From Pelagibacter sp052048135 (GTDB lineage Bacteria > Pseudomonadota > Alphaproteobacteria > Pelagibacterales > Pelagibacteraceae): DNA of 64,000 nt. The DNA is taken from NCBI RefSeq assembly GCF_052048135.1, contig NZ_JBNAIM010000002.1:496001-560000 (forward strand). Direction: 5' to 3'. The notes under the pieces are model-generated. The model was not told the DNA's origin, made no database searches, and worked only from the letters and a program-made list of their open reading frames with translations. This document shows positions 7,068 through 16,545 of the stretch, one piece after another (position 1 is the first letter of the stretch; every line of letters begins with the position of its first letter). Made by a program: the position numbers and the translations under genes.

Positions 7068-9446
7068 ATGGCAAGTTTAGTTGGATCTAGAGTTGAAAGA
7101 AAAGAAGATGGAAGATTTTTACAAGGAAAAGGGAGATATACGGCAGATATCAATATAGCAAATCAAACTTACGCAGTATTTGTAAGATCTCCTCATGCAA
7201 GAGCAAAGATTAAAAGTGTTGATACTTCAAAAGCATTAAAGTCATCGGGTGTAGTTGGAGTTCTAACAGGAAAAGAAATAGCAGAAGATAAAATTGGTGG
7301 TTTAATTGCTGGTTGGGCAATTAGAAGTGAAGATGGATCTGAAATGAAAGTTCCAGCAAATCCACCTTTGGCAAAAGATGTTGCTAACTTTGTTGGTGAG
7401 CCAATAGCAGTTGTTTTTGCAGAAACTTTAGATGAGGCTAAAGAAGGAGCTGAAAAAGTAAAAGTTGATTATAAAGTTTTAAAAGCTGTAGTAGATCCAG
7501 CTGATGCAATGAAAAGTGAGGCTATTCATGACGGTGTAGATAAAAATCTTTGTTATGATTGGTTATTAGGTGATAGAAAAGCAGTTGATGAAGCTTTTGC
7601 TAAAGCTGATAAAATTATTAAAGTTGATTTAATTAATAATAGATTAGTTCCCAACGCAATGGAACCAAGAGCTTGTGTAGTTGACTACAACTTAGCCTCA
7701 GAAGAAATTACTTTATATACTACAAGTCAAAATCCTCACTTATCAAGATTAGTGATGTCAGCATTTGGTAATGTGGCACCAGAAAACAAATTAAGAGTTG
7801 TTGCACCTGATGTTGGTGGTGGATTTGGATCTAAAATTAATGTTTATAATGAAGAAATAGTTTGTAGCTGGGCTTCAAAAAAAATTGAAAGACCAATTAA
7901 ATGGGTTGCTGAAAGAACAGAGTCATTCTTAACAGATACTCATGGAAGAGATCATGTTACTCATGCAGAGCTTGCGGTTACAAATGATGGTAAGTTTTTA
8001 GGTTTCAAAAATGAAACAATTGCAAACTTAGGAGCATATGCAAGAGTGTTTGGAACAGTCACTCCAACATATTTATTTGGACCTTGCGCTACAGGAGTTT
8101 ATGTAATTCCTGCTGCTTACTCTAATGTAAAAGCTGTGTATACTAACACTGCACCAGTCGATGCTTATAGAGGTGCTGGAAGACCAGAGGCAACTTATAC
8201 AATTGAAAGATTAGTTGAAAAAGCAGCAATGGAACTAGGAATGGATAAAACTGAAATCAGAATGAAAAACTTTCCAACTCAGTTTCCATTCAAGCAAACA
8301 TTAGTTCACACAGTTGACTCTGGTGACTATGTAGCTGGATTAGAAAAAGCAAAACAAATGGCTGATTATGCAGGCTTTGAAGCTAGAAGAAAAAAATCAG
8401 AAGCTAATGGTAAATTAAGAGGAATAGGTGTTTCATCTTATTTTGAAGCTTGTGGTATAGCACCATCAGCTGCTGTTATGTCTTTAGGTTGTGGAGTTGG
8501 TCTTTGGGAGTCTGCTGAAGTCAGATTTAATCCAACAGGTCAAATTTCAGTATTTACAGGAGCTCACAGTCACGGACAAAGTCATGATACTACATTTGCA
8601 CAAATAGCTGCAGACGAGTTAGGTGTGCCAATGGAAAATATTGATGTGGTTCATGGTGATACTGATAAAGGAACATTTGGAATGGGTACTTATGGTTCCA
8701 GATCATTAACTGTTGGTGGTATTGCAATCGTTAATGCTTGTAAGAAGATTGTTGCTAAAGGCAAAAGAGTTGCAGCTAAAATGCTTGAAGTTAATGAAGA
8801 TGAAATTGAATTCAAGGATGGAGAGTTTGTAGCTCTTAAATCTAATAAGAAGAAAACAATAGGTGAGGTTGCTTTTGCTTGTTATTTACCAGGACAAAGA
8901 GATGAAATGAAATCACCAATTCCAGAGGGTGATGAACCAGGTTTAATTGAATCTTCATTTTTTGATCCTGCAAACTTCTCATTTCCAGCTGGTTCACATA
9001 TTTGTGAAGTAGAAATTGATCCTGATACTGGAAATGTAAAAGTTGAGAAATATACTGCTGTTGATGATTTTGGAAGAATAGTAAATCCAATGATTGTTGA
9101 AGGACAAGTTCATGGAGGAATTGCTCAAGGAATAGGGCAGGCTTTACACGAAAATACTCAATATGATGAAACAGGACAGTTGATGACCGCTTCATATATG
9201 GATTATACAATGCCAAGGGCTGATAACTTTCCTGAATTTAATTTAGGATTTACTTGTACTCATGCAACTTCAAATCCTTTGGGAGTTAAGGGTTGTGGAG
9301 AAGCTGGTGCAATTGCTTCGCCACCAACGGTAATGAATGCAGTTATTGATGCACTAGGTGGACAAGAAATTTCAATGCCAGCTACAGCTGAAAAAGTTTG
9401 GAAGGCTTGTAAAGCAATGAAAAAATCTAACGCTAAAGCAGCATAG
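7068..9446 (+). CDS. Mo-hydroxylase large catalytic subunit (form II CoxL-like)
   Basis: A 792-residue molybdopterin-binding subunit of the aldehyde oxidase/xanthine dehydrogenase/CODH family. The active-site loop at about residues 366-372 reads A-Y-R-G-A-G-R, the form II signature. True aerobic CO dehydrogenases (form I) have A-Y-x-C-S-F-R, so the Cu-ligating cysteine is absent. The catalytic glutamate is Glu745 in G-C-G-E-A-G. A strong AAAGGAG site precedes the ATG. The substrate is unknown: an aldehyde, purine or other N-heterocycle is more likely than CO. It should need the cytidine dinucleotide form of Moco, compatible with the mocA-like gene at 44.8 kb. Confidence 0.93.
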   Translation: MASLVGSRVERKEDGRFLQGKGRYTADINIANQTYAVFVRSPHARAKIKSVDTSKALKSSGVVGVLTGKEIAEDKIGGLIAGWAIRSEDGSEMKVPANPPLAKDVANFVGEPIAVVFAETLDEAKEGAEKVKVDYKVLKAVVDPADAMKSEAIHDGVDKNLCYDWLLGDRKAVDEAFAKADKIIKVDLINNRLVPNAMEPRACVVDYNLASEEITLYTTSQNPHLSRLVMSAFGNVAPENKLRVVAPDVGGGFGSKINVYNEEIVCSWASKKIERPIKWVAERTESFLTDTHGRDHVTHAELAVTNDGKFLGFKNETIANLGAYARVFGTVTPTYLFGPCATGVYVIPAAYSNVKAVYTNTAPVDAYRGAGRPEATYTIERLVEKAAMELGMDKTEIRMKNFPTQFPFKQTLVHTVDSGDYVAGLEKAKQMADYAGFEARRKKSEANGKLRGIGVSSYFEACGIAPSAAVMSLGCGVGLWESAEVRFNPTGQISVFTGAHSHGQSHDTTFAQIAADELGVPMENIDVVHGDTDKGTFGMGTYGSRSLTVGGIAIVNACKKIVAKGKRVAAKMLEVNEDEIEFKDGEFVALKSNKKKTIGEVAFACYLPGQRDEMKSPIPEGDEPGLIESSFFDPANFSFPAGSHICEVEIDPDTGNVKVEKYTAVDDFGRIVNPMIVEGQVHGGIAQGIGQALHENTQYDETGQLMTASYMDYTMPRADNFPEFNLGFTCTHATSNPLGVKGCGEAGAIASPPTVMNAVIDALGGQEISMPATAEKVWKACKAMKKSNAKAA

Positions 9447-9455
9447 GAGGAAAAT

Positions 9456-10241
9456 ATGAAATCATTTAATTATCACGCACCAAAAGATGTTAAAGATGCC
9501 ACTAAACTAGCTTCCTCTAGCTCAGCTTTTTTAGCCGGAGGAATGACGACAATTCCTTCAATGAAGCTTGGATTAGCAAGTTATAAAGATGTTATTGATA
9601 TCAAAAACATTAAAAAACTATCAGGCATCAAGGTTAGTGGAAAAACTGTAACTATAGGTGCAACAACAAAACATGTAGAAGTTGCTACTTCAAAAGATGT
9701 TAAAAAAGCAATACCAGCTCTTGCTAAGTTAGCTGGCAACATTGGTGATGCTCAAGTTAGAAACAGAGGAACTATCGGTGGATCAATTTCTAACAATGAT
9801 CCATCAGCTTGTTATCCATCTGCTTGTATGGCACTTAATGCAATTATTCATACAAACAAAAGAAAAATAGATGCTGAAAAGTTTTTTACAGGAATGTTTG
9901 AAACAGCTTTAAAAAGTGGCGAGCTTGTAGAAGCAGTTGAGTTTCAAATTCCAGAAAAAGCTGATTATCAAAAACACCCAAATCCAGCATCTAGATATGC
10001 AATAGTTGGAGTTTTTGTTGCTAAGCACAAAAAAGATGTGAATGTTGCAATAACAGGAGCAAAATCTTGTGTTTATATTGATAAAGAATTATCAAAAAAA
10101 TTAAGCTCTAATTTTTCTGTGTCTGCAATAGAAGGTACAGATGTTAAATCTTCAGGCATGAACTCTGATATGCATGCATCGGCAGAGTATAGAGCAAATC
10201 TTGTGTCACTATACGCAAAAAAAGCTGTTGAAGCTTGTTAG
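9456..10241 (+). CDS. Mo-hydroxylase medium FAD-binding subunit (CoxM-like)
   Basis: The FAD subunit passes electrons from the Fe-S subunit to the acceptor. In 261 residues it shows the first FAD motif A-G-G-M-T-T-I-P near residue 28. The second, T-I-G-G-S-I-S-N-N-D-P-S, is near residue 107, followed by the C-terminal CO_deh_flav_C domain. It follows the large subunit by nine bases with AGGAGG before its ATG. Gene order S-L-M differs from the M-S-L order of classical cox operons. Confidence 0.92.
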   Translation: MKSFNYHAPKDVKDATKLASSSSAFLAGGMTTIPSMKLGLASYKDVIDIKNIKKLSGIKVSGKTVTIGATTKHVEVATSKDVKKAIPALAKLAGNIGDAQVRNRGTIGGSISNNDPSACYPSACMALNAIIHTNKRKIDAEKFFTGMFETALKSGELVEAVEFQIPEKADYQKHPNPASRYAIVGVFVAKHKKDVNVAITGAKSCVYIDKELSKKLSSNFSVSAIEGTDVKSSGMNSDMHASAEYRANLVSLYAKKAVEAC

Positions 10242-10262
10242 TTAAGATTTATATTTCATCAA

Positions 10263-10592
10263 ATGAAAAACTCATTTGATGAAAAAATCCTAGAAGAAGC
10301 CCAGGATTGGGTAAATGCTAATCAAAAAGTTGTTTTAGCAACAGTAATTCAAACTTGGGGATCCTCTCCAAGACAAGTGGGCAGCCGTATGATTGTTAAT
10401 GAAAATGGAGACTTCTCGGGTTCTGTTTCAGGTGGATGTGTAGAGTCTTCAGTTGTTAGAGAATGTATTGGTCTTATCAAAGATAATAAACCTTGTAAAA
10501 AGATAGAATTTAAAGTTTCAAATGAAAGTGCTTGGGAAGTTGGACTTGCTTGTGGTGGAGAAATCGCTGTCTATTTAGAACAAGTTAATTAA
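10263..10592 (+). CDS. XdhC/CoxI N-terminal domain protein
   Basis: A 109-residue stand-alone version of the XdhC_CoxI domain. It contains the motif T-W-G-S-S-P-R-Q-V-G-S-R-M and the S-G-S-V-S-G-G-C-V-E-x-S-V segment. XdhC-type chaperones bind sulfurated Moco and insert it into xanthine-oxidase-family enzymes. In most bacteria this domain is fused to the Rossmann domain that here is encoded by the next gene; the two genes overlap by one base (TAATG). The pair is probably one functional chaperone made as two chains. Confidence 0.88.
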   Translation: MKNSFDEKILEEAQDWVNANQKVVLATVIQTWGSSPRQVGSRMIVNENGDFSGSVSGGCVESSVVRECIGLIKDNKPCKKIEFKVSNESAWEVGLACGGEIAVYLEQVN

Positions 10593-11272
10593 TGAAATTA
10601 CAAACACTAAAATCAATTATTGAAAAAAAGAAAAATAAATCTGAATTTGCAATAATCACCAATCTTAAAACAGGGGAGAGTGAAATTTTTGAAAAAGATA
10701 AACCTTTAAGTAAAGAAATGGAAATTTATTCCAATCAAATTAATGAATTTTTTAAATCTAAAAAAAATGGTGTTATTGAAAATTCTGAAATATTTGTTGA
10801 AACTTATATATTGCCAATAAAAGTAATTATAGTTGGAGCAGTTCACATTGCTCAATACTTAGTAGATTTTGCAAAAAGTTTAAACTTTGAAATTTCAATT
10901 ATAGATCCCAGAGGTTATTTTGCATCTGAACAAAGATTTCCTGATATGAAAATAATCAATAAGTGGCCAGATGAAGCTTTTAAAGAAATAGACACAAATG
11001 AAAACACGGCTTTAATTGCTTTAACGCATGATCCAAAAATTGATGACCCAGCATTACAACATGCCTTAAAAAAAAATTTTTATTACATTGGAGCACTTGG
11101 AAGTAAAAAGACTCATGAGAACAGATGTCAAAGGTTAAAGGAAGCTGGCTTCAGTGACGAACAGATTAAATCAATTCATGGACCAATCGGAATTAAATTA
11201 GGTGGGAGATCTGCACCAGAGATAGCTTTATCAATAATTGCTCAACTGGTCTCAGAAACTTACAAAAAATAA
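10592..11272 (+). CDS. XdhC Rossmann domain protein (CoxF-like)
   Basis: A 226-residue protein whose second half is the XdhC C-terminal Rossmann domain. Visible are V-I-I-V-G-A-V-H-I-A-Q near residue 78, the acidic I-I-D-P-R-G strand, A-L-T-H-D-P-K-I-D and the closing G-A-L-G-S-K-K-T-H-x-x-R. The terminal G-P-I-G-x-x-x-G-G-R-S-P/A-x-E-I-A-L-S-I segment is also intact. It follows and overlaps the XdhC N-domain gene. Role: maturation of the preceding molybdenum hydroxylase, inferred from family and position. Confidence 0.88.
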   Translation: MKLQTLKSIIEKKKNKSEFAIITNLKTGESEIFEKDKPLSKEMEIYSNQINEFFKSKKNGVIENSEIFVETYILPIKVIIVGAVHIAQYLVDFAKSLNFEISIIDPRGYFASEQRFPDMKIINKWPDEAFKEIDTNENTALIALTHDPKIDDPALQHALKKNFYYIGALGSKKTHENRCQRLKEAGFSDEQIKSIHGPIGIKLGGRSAPEIALSIIAQLVSETYKK

Positions 11273-11940
11273 TGAAAATTGGCTCAACTGTAAAATTTAC
11301 AAAAGCAAAATTTCCTTCAAAAAAAAAATTAATTGGTAAATATTGTTTTTTAGAACCAGTTAATGCCAAAAAGCATGCTAAAGATTTGTATAAAAACTTT
11401 TCATTAGACAAAAAAGGAATTGATTGGATTTACATGCCAACAGGACCATACAAAACCTTTAGTTCATTTAAAAAATACTTAACTACAGAAAAGTTATCAG
11501 GCAATCCTTTTTTTTACTCAATTTATTCAAAAAGACTTAAAACTTATTGTGGTTTGGCAAGTTATCTTAGAATTAAACCGGAAATTGGAACGATTGAAGT
11601 AGGTTGGATTACTTATGCTAAAAATCTTCAAAGGACATTTGAGGCAACAGAGGCAATGTATCTTATGATGAAAAATGTTTTTGAGAATTTAGGTTATCGA
11701 AGATATGAGTGGAAATGTGATAGCTTAAACAAAAGATCTAATAAAGCTGCATTAAGACTAGGTTTTAAATTTGAAGGTATATTTAGACAAGCAACAATCT
11801 ATAAAAAAAGAAATAGAGATACTTCTTGGTATGCAATTATAGATAAAGATTGGAAAAAGATTAAAAAAGGGTATCAAAAATATTTAAATATTTCTAATAT
11901 TGATAAAAATTTTAAACAAATTAAGAAATTAAATCTTTAG
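11272..11940 (+). CDS. GNAT-family acetyltransferase (RimJ-like)
   Basis: A 222-residue Acetyltransf_3-type protein. The conserved core is around W-K-C-D-S-L-N-K-R-S-N-K-A-A-L-R-L-G-F, followed by F-E-G-I-F-R-Q and R-N-R-D-T-S-W-Y. Family members acetylate protein N-termini or small amines; the target is unknown. It overlaps the XdhC gene by one base and ends the cox-type operon. Its last 126 bases (from 11795) recur almost perfectly at 44207-44331, which makes this gene's end the left boundary of a possible insertion. Confidence 0.85.
   Translation: MKIGSTVKFTKAKFPSKKKLIGKYCFLEPVNAKKHAKDLYKNFSLDKKGIDWIYMPTGPYKTFSSFKKYLTTEKLSGNPFFYSIYSKRLKTYCGLASYLRIKPEIGTIEVGWITYAKNLQRTFEATEAMYLMMKNVFENLGYRRYEWKCDSLNKRSNKAALRLGFKFEGIFRQATIYKKRNRDTSWYAIIDKDWKKIKKGYQKYLNISNIDKNFKQIKKLNL
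11795..11920 (+). repeat. Direct repeat, left copy (3' end of GNAT gene)
   Basis: This 126-base segment at the 3' end of the GNAT gene is repeated at 44207-44331 in the same orientation. Base-by-base comparison shows a single difference, one A fewer in a run after position 11802. The match starts at CAATCTAT and stops at TTTAAACAAA. Beyond it the two sites diverge (TTAAGAAATT here, AAAGAAAATT there). Confidence 0.95.
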
Positions 11941-11985
11941 TTAATTGTTAATTGATTTTAATCTTATAAAAGATATACTTTTAAG

Positions 11986-12357
11986 ATGAATAATATCAAA
12001 TTTTTTATTTTTTTCATCTTTATTCTATTTAACACTACAGCTTTAAAAGCTGCAGAGTCTATAGTTGCTGGTGTAAATGGTATGTTTTGCATAGCTTGCC
12101 AAGAAAAATTGTCGAAAGCCTTCAGTGAAAAATTTGGAACAGATGCAACAATTACTGTATCGTGGGAACAAGGATTGGCTGTTGTCAGCGTGCCTACCAA
12201 AGGAAAAATTACAGAGGAAGATTTTATGAATGTTGTATTAGAAACAGGATTTGAATTCGAAGGCATAAAAAAAGTGGCTAAACCAATTCGAAATTTAAAA
12301 GAGACAGAAGCTTTTATAAAAGAAAATCCAGGTGTTTTTATTTTAAAAACTTTTTAA
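11986..12357 (+). CDS. Periplasmic heavy-metal-associated (HMA) domain protein
   Basis: An N-terminal signal peptide (about residues 1-24, ending in L-K-A-A-E) is followed by an HMA/MerP-like domain with the metal motif G-M-F-C-I-A-C. The 123-residue product is thus likely a periplasmic soft-metal (copper or mercury) binding protein. The domain is followed by about 35 residues without a recognised motif. It converges with the DM13 gene. No metal-transporting ATPase is next to it. Confidence 0.8.
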   Translation: MNNIKFFIFFIFILFNTTALKAAESIVAGVNGMFCIACQEKLSKAFSEKFGTDATITVSWEQGLAVVSVPTKGKITEEDFMNVVLETGFEFEGIKKVAKPIRNLKETEAFIKENPGVFILKTF

Positions 12358-12370
12358 ATCATTCATAAAC

Positions 12371-12847
12371 TTATTGATATTTTGCAGCAGTAATAAACTC
12401 CTCAAATCGTTCACACCATATTACGACAGTATTATAATTGTTAATATCAATATTTGAGGGGATATCAATTACAAAATTCTTAAAAGTTTTGACCTCTGCA
12501 ATATATTTTGCATCATTTTTTATATCTAGAAACTCATCTTCGTGTTCAACAAATTCATTTGTTAAATATAATTTGTAATCAGGTCCAGGTGCTATAGAAC
12601 CTTTAATTGTTATTATTTGATTAGATATAGTCACCTCTGCTTCTCCCCAGTGTAATAAGTCACTGCCTCTTAAATCTTTAACAAATTCAGTTTTATATAA
12701 AGCTTCTTTTTGCAAATTATCAATTTTTGAAATCTCTAAAGACTTTGGTGCTGTGAGAATTGGTAGTAAATAAACACCAAGACCAAAGCCAACAGCTAAA
12801 ACAAATAAATGACTAAAAAAAAATAGTAATTTTTGATTTTTCATCAT
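12371..12847 (-). CDS. DM13 domain protein, membrane anchored
   Basis: A 158-residue product with one N-terminal transmembrane helix or signal anchor (about residues 7-30), then a DM13 domain. The domain shows the G-S-D-L-L-H-W-G-E-A-E-V start, P-G-P-D-Y-K-L-Y-L-T and the terminal V-V-I-W-C-E-R-F with its conserved cysteine. DM13 domains are proposed to have a redox or electron-transfer role outside the cytoplasm. It is separated by about 70 bases from the divergent MoxR gene. Confidence 0.8.
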   Translation of the reverse strand: MMKNQKLLFFFSHLFVLAVGFGLGVYLLPILTAPKSLEISKIDNLQKEALYKTEFVKDLRGSDLLHWGEAEVTISNQIITIKGSIAPGPDYKLYLTNEFVEHEDEFLDIKNDAKYIAEVKTFKNFVIDIPSNIDINNYNTVVIWCERFEEFITAAKYQ

Positions 12848-12918
12848 GATAATTAATTATAAACAATGTACTAATTATAATGCTTATATAAAACAACTTT
12901 TTAAATTATAACTTACAT

Positions 12919-13806
12919 ATGAATTTAAAGAATTTTTTTGATAATTGCTCAAAAACCATTGTAGGCAATCAAAAAAATATCAAACTTTCGATCAGTGCTA
13001 TCTTTTCTGAAGGCTCTATATTAATCGAAGATTATCCTGGAACAGGCAAAACCACTTTTGCAAAAACAATTACTTATAATTTAGGCTTAAATTTTAAAAG
13101 AATTCAATTTACCTCTGATTTATTACCAGCAGATATTTTAGGTTACAATTTCTTTAAAGGAGAACAAAGTTTATTACAAAGAGGTCCTATTTTTACAAAT
13201 GTTGTTTTAGCTGATGAATTAAACAGAGGTAGTGCAAAATCACAAAGTGCCTTTTTAGAGGCTATGGAAGAGAAAAATGTAACAATTGACGGTGAAACTT
13301 ACAAATTACCTGAACCTTTTTTTGTTATTGCCACTCAAAACCCAATGGATAGTTCAGGGACATTCTTACTACCAGACTCACAATTAGATCGATTTATGAT
13401 CTCATTTTCATTAGCAGAATTAAATAGTGATCAAAAGAAACAAGTTTTAAAGAATGATATTTCTTTTGAAAAAATTGATAAATCAAGCATTGATTGGAGC
13501 AAAATTAAACAACAAAAAGATCAAATAAAAGTAAATGAAAATGTATATGAATATATTTTAGATATTGAGAGTTTTATTAATCAATTGAATAAAGATTTTT
13601 ATATTTCTCCTAGATGTTTAAAACAAATCTCTGAACTTGCTAAAGGTTGGGCTTTGATTGATGAAAGAGATTATATTACTCATCAAGATATCAAAGAAAT
13701 CCTACCTTCAATTTTACGCCATAGAATTAGATTTTTAAATAATGAAAAAGAAAAGATAAATTTTATCAATAAAGAAATTTTAGATAAAATTAAAATTCCT
13801 AAATAA
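12919..13806 (+). CDS. MoxR-family AAA+ ATPase
   Basis: A 295-residue AAA_3 ATPase with Walker A at residues 38-46 (D-Y-P-G-T-G-K-T-T), Walker B L-A-D-E-L-N-R and the F-L-E-A-M-E-E helix. The sensor region reads A-T-Q-N-P-M. MoxR proteins act as chaperones for assembly of membrane or periplasmic complexes and usually precede a DUF58 gene, as here. The next gene overlaps by one base. It is not called CoxD, because the partners are DUF58 and transglutaminase genes and not coxE. Confidence 0.92.
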   Translation: MNLKNFFDNCSKTIVGNQKNIKLSISAIFSEGSILIEDYPGTGKTTFAKTITYNLGLNFKRIQFTSDLLPADILGYNFFKGEQSLLQRGPIFTNVVLADELNRGSAKSQSAFLEAMEEKNVTIDGETYKLPEPFFVIATQNPMDSSGTFLLPDSQLDRFMISFSLAELNSDQKKQVLKNDISFEKIDKSSIDWSKIKQQKDQIKVNENVYEYILDIESFINQLNKDFYISPRCLKQISELAKGWALIDERDYITHQDIKEILPSILRHRIRFLNNEKEKINFINKEILDKIKIPK

Positions 13807-14714
13807 TGTTAAATGGAGTCCTGCAAAATAAATTAATTCCTTTTTTCAATAATTTTAAAAGAGAGAAAATAATCATATATCCTAATTTATCAGGATTTAT
13901 TCTTGGAGCGTTTGTTTTCTTTTGTTTTTTAATTTCTGTTTTTTATGAAAATAACTTTGCTCTTTTAATTTCTATTATCATTTTTTTTATCTTTTTTATT
14001 TCAATTATTATTTCTAATCAAAATTTAACTAATATTGATTACGTTTCTTCAAATGAATTACTGATTGAAGCAAACAGAGAAAGTTCAATACAATTAAATA
14101 TATTTAACAATTCTCAGATTCAAAAGTTAAATATTGATTTTTATATTGATAAAAAATTTAAAGGCAACTTTGATCTTGAACTAAATAACAATTCAATCAA
14201 TTTAAACCTTTTTAAACAAACAAGAGGTTCAATTCCAATAAATGATTTACAATTAAAATCAGATTTTCCATTTGGTATCATAAATACTATTAGAAAATTC
14301 AAATTAAATAATACTATTTATGTTTACCCAAAACCAAAAAAACAAAATTTAGAGCTCCTTGCTAAGTTTAACCTTGATAATAGTTTACAAAATCAAGAAG
14401 AGTTTAATGGTATAGATCAGTATAAAATTGGAGATAATTTAAGTAAAATTGCCTGGAAACAATCGATTGGTAAAAATAAGAAATATATTAAATCATTTAA
14501 AAGCAATCACTCAAAACAAAAAATATTAGATTTAAATGAATACCCAAATATTGATTTTGAGGAATTATTAAGCACTGTCACATTTATTTTTTTGGAACAT
14601 TTTAAGTTAAAAAAAGAGATTTCCCTAAAACATAAAGATCAATTATTTAAATTAACAACTGAAAAACCTTCTTTAAACAAAATTCTTATATATCTAAGTC
14701 ATGTTCAAAATTAA
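13806..14714 (+). CDS. DUF58 domain protein
   Basis: The 302-residue product has two N-terminal transmembrane helices (about residues 25-68), then a DUF58 region. That region includes the F-N-G-I-D-Q-Y-K-I-G-D-N-L-S-K-I-A-W-K-Q-S block, matching the family pattern Y-x-x-G-D-x-x-R-x-I-x-W-K. The usual C-terminal von Willebrand A-like part is short here. It is the standard partner of MoxR ATPases. The last 14 bases overlap the transglutaminase gene. Confidence 0.85.
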   Translation: MLNGVLQNKLIPFFNNFKREKIIIYPNLSGFILGAFVFFCFLISVFYENNFALLISIIIFFIFFISIIISNQNLTNIDYVSSNELLIEANRESSIQLNIFNNSQIQKLNIDFYIDKKFKGNFDLELNNNSINLNLFKQTRGSIPINDLQLKSDFPFGIINTIRKFKLNNTIYVYPKPKKQNLELLAKFNLDNSLQNQEEFNGIDQYKIGDNLSKIAWKQSIGKNKKYIKSFKSNHSKQKILDLNEYPNIDFEELLSTVTFIFLEHFKLKKEISLKHKDQLFKLTTEKPSLNKILIYLSHVQN

Positions 14715-16545
14715 TCTATTAGATAAAAAATTTAGATGTTTAATAATTATGCTATTAGGAGCACTGTCTCTTCAGGCTGAATTAAATTTAATCAATAAAA
14801 CATTCTTCTTAGGTATTATATTTATTTGTTTTTATCTCAATAAAATAGAATTTAGATTTAAAGCAGTATTTTTATCAATAATCTCATTGATAGTGCTGTA
14901 TGTGCAGTTGGTTATTGAAAACTATATATTTTCAAAAGATTATTTCATTAATATTTTAGGATTATTATTAATATTAAGATTTTCAGATCTTAATCAAAAA
15001 AAGAAATTGTTTTCCTTTTCACTAATTGCATTAGTTATTTCTGTAGTAAGTCTTATTAATTCACAAGATATCATAAGCTCCATTCTTTCATTAACAATCT
15101 TAACGCTAACGATCATTAATTTTTATCTTATTAATCAAAATAAAATTATTGATTTAAACATCAAAAATCTAATCAAAGTATTAAGTGTCTCTTTTCTAAT
15201 ATTTCCAATAATAATTATTATTTATCTAATTTTTCCAAGAACAGAGATCAATATTAAAATTTTAGAAAGCTCAAATACTAATCTTGGAATTCCAGATGAA
15301 ATTGGACTTGGTTCTTTTCAAAGCTTTGCTGATAGCACCAAAAAAGTATTCACCTTAAACACTAAAAAATTTGAGCAAAAAGATTTATATTTTAGAGTTA
15401 AAACATTTGATTATTTAACGGTAGATAAAACCTGGATTTCTTCAAAAGAAGATTTTTTACTAAAAAACTTTAAGCAACAATTAACATTATCAAAACCTAA
15501 ATTACTAGATGATAGTTATGATATTATCTTAGAGAACCATAATAAAAAATGGGTTCCAAGTTTAAGAAATTATACTGTAACTAATGGATTGAATAATCAT
15601 TACTATAGTTTCTTTAACCAAACTCATCAAAACTATATTGAAATAGAAAAGAAAAAAATTATAAAATTTACAAAGTTTGAGCAACTTAATTATATTGGAG
15701 ATGATTTAAAAAAATTTTACACTCAATTACCAAACTCTATCTCTAATGATTTGGTAAACTGGGTTAAAGCAAACAAACAAAATAAATCTGATAAAGAGTA
15801 CTTAACTTTTTTGATGAATTATTTTAATCAAAATCAGTTTTATTATAGCTTAAGTCCAAAAGTTACTTCCAAAAATGATTATGCAGATTTTTTCTTTAAC
15901 TCTAAAGAAGGATACTGTGAATATTATGCTGGAATGTTTGTTATTCTTACAAGATTAGCAAATATTCCTTCGAGAATTGTATCTGGTTATTATGGTGGAA
16001 CAGAAAATGAATTTGGTGATTTTTATGAATTTACTCAAAGCGACTCTCATGCTTGGACTGAAGTTTGGCTAGATGATTTAGGTTGGGTTCGTTTTGATCC
16101 AACAACGGCTATTCCACCTTCAAGAATTAAAAATTCAATTAATCAATTTTTAGATCAAAATAATGAAAATATGAATAAGCAATTTTCATTTAAAATTTAT
16201 AATTATGCTAGAAATTATTTCACTTATTTAGATTATAAATGGACTACTAGTTTTATTGAGTATGATAAAAAAACTAGAGACGAATTTATTAATAAAATTA
16301 ATTATAAATACCTCTTATTAATATTTGCACCTTTTATAATATTCCAGTTATTCAAATTGATATTGTTAATCAATAAAAGAAACTTGCTTAGATTGTTATT
16401 TAATTTGATAATAATTTTATCATCTAAAAAACAAAAAATTTTAAAATCAGATACCCCTCATCAAGCATTCAATAAATTAAATTCAACTTCTAGAAAGAGA
16501 TATTCAAATTTTTTTAAAATTTATATAAAGAATATTTATTGTTAG
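14701..16545 (+). CDS. TgpA-like membrane transglutaminase
   Basis: A 614-residue protein. About six N-terminal membrane helices (DUF3488) are followed by a periplasmic transglutaminase-like domain and a C-terminal helix (about residues 538-565). The catalytic triad is visible as Cys406 in G-Y-C-E-Y-Y-A-G, His450 in S-H-A-W-T-E-V-W and Asp466 in F-D-P-T. It completes the MoxR-DUF58-TgpA trio seen in many proteobacteria, whose substrate is unresolved. It ends four bases into the convergent FecR gene. Confidence 0.9.
   Translation: MFKINLLDKKFRCLIIMLLGALSLQAELNLINKTFFLGIIFICFYLNKIEFRFKAVFLSIISLIVLYVQLVIENYIFSKDYFINILGLLLILRFSDLNQKKKLFSFSLIALVISVVSLINSQDIISSILSLTILTLTIINFYLINQNKIIDLNIKNLIKVLSVSFLIFPIIIIIYLIFPRTEINIKILESSNTNLGIPDEIGLGSFQSFADSTKKVFTLNTKKFEQKDLYFRVKTFDYLTVDKTWISSKEDFLLKNFKQQLTLSKPKLLDDSYDIILENHNKKWVPSLRNYTVTNGLNNHYYSFFNQTHQNYIEIEKKKIIKFTKFEQLNYIGDDLKKFYTQLPNSISNDLVNWVKANKQNKSDKEYLTFLMNYFNQNQFYYSLSPKVTSKNDYADFFFNSKEGYCEYYAGMFVILTRLANIPSRIVSGYYGGTENEFGDFYEFTQSDSHAWTEVWLDDLGWVRFDPTTAIPPSRIKNSINQFLDQNNENMNKQFSFKIYNYARNYFTYLDYKWTTSFIEYDKKTRDEFINKINYKYLLLIFAPFIIFQLFKLILLINKRNLLRLLFNLIIILSSKKQKILKSDTPHQAFNKLNSTSRKRYSNFFKIYIKNIYC

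Noticed and set aside
7068..9446. Aerobic carbon monoxide dehydrogenase catalytic subunit
   Set aside because: The active-site loop is A-Y-R-G-A-G-R, not A-Y-x-C-S-F-R, and coxD/coxE are absent, so CO oxidation is not supported.
12919..13806. CoxD for the Mo-hydroxylase at 6.6-10.2 kb
   Set aside because: It is a MoxR ATPase followed by DUF58 and TgpA genes, the standard separate trio, and no coxE-type VWA gene is present.
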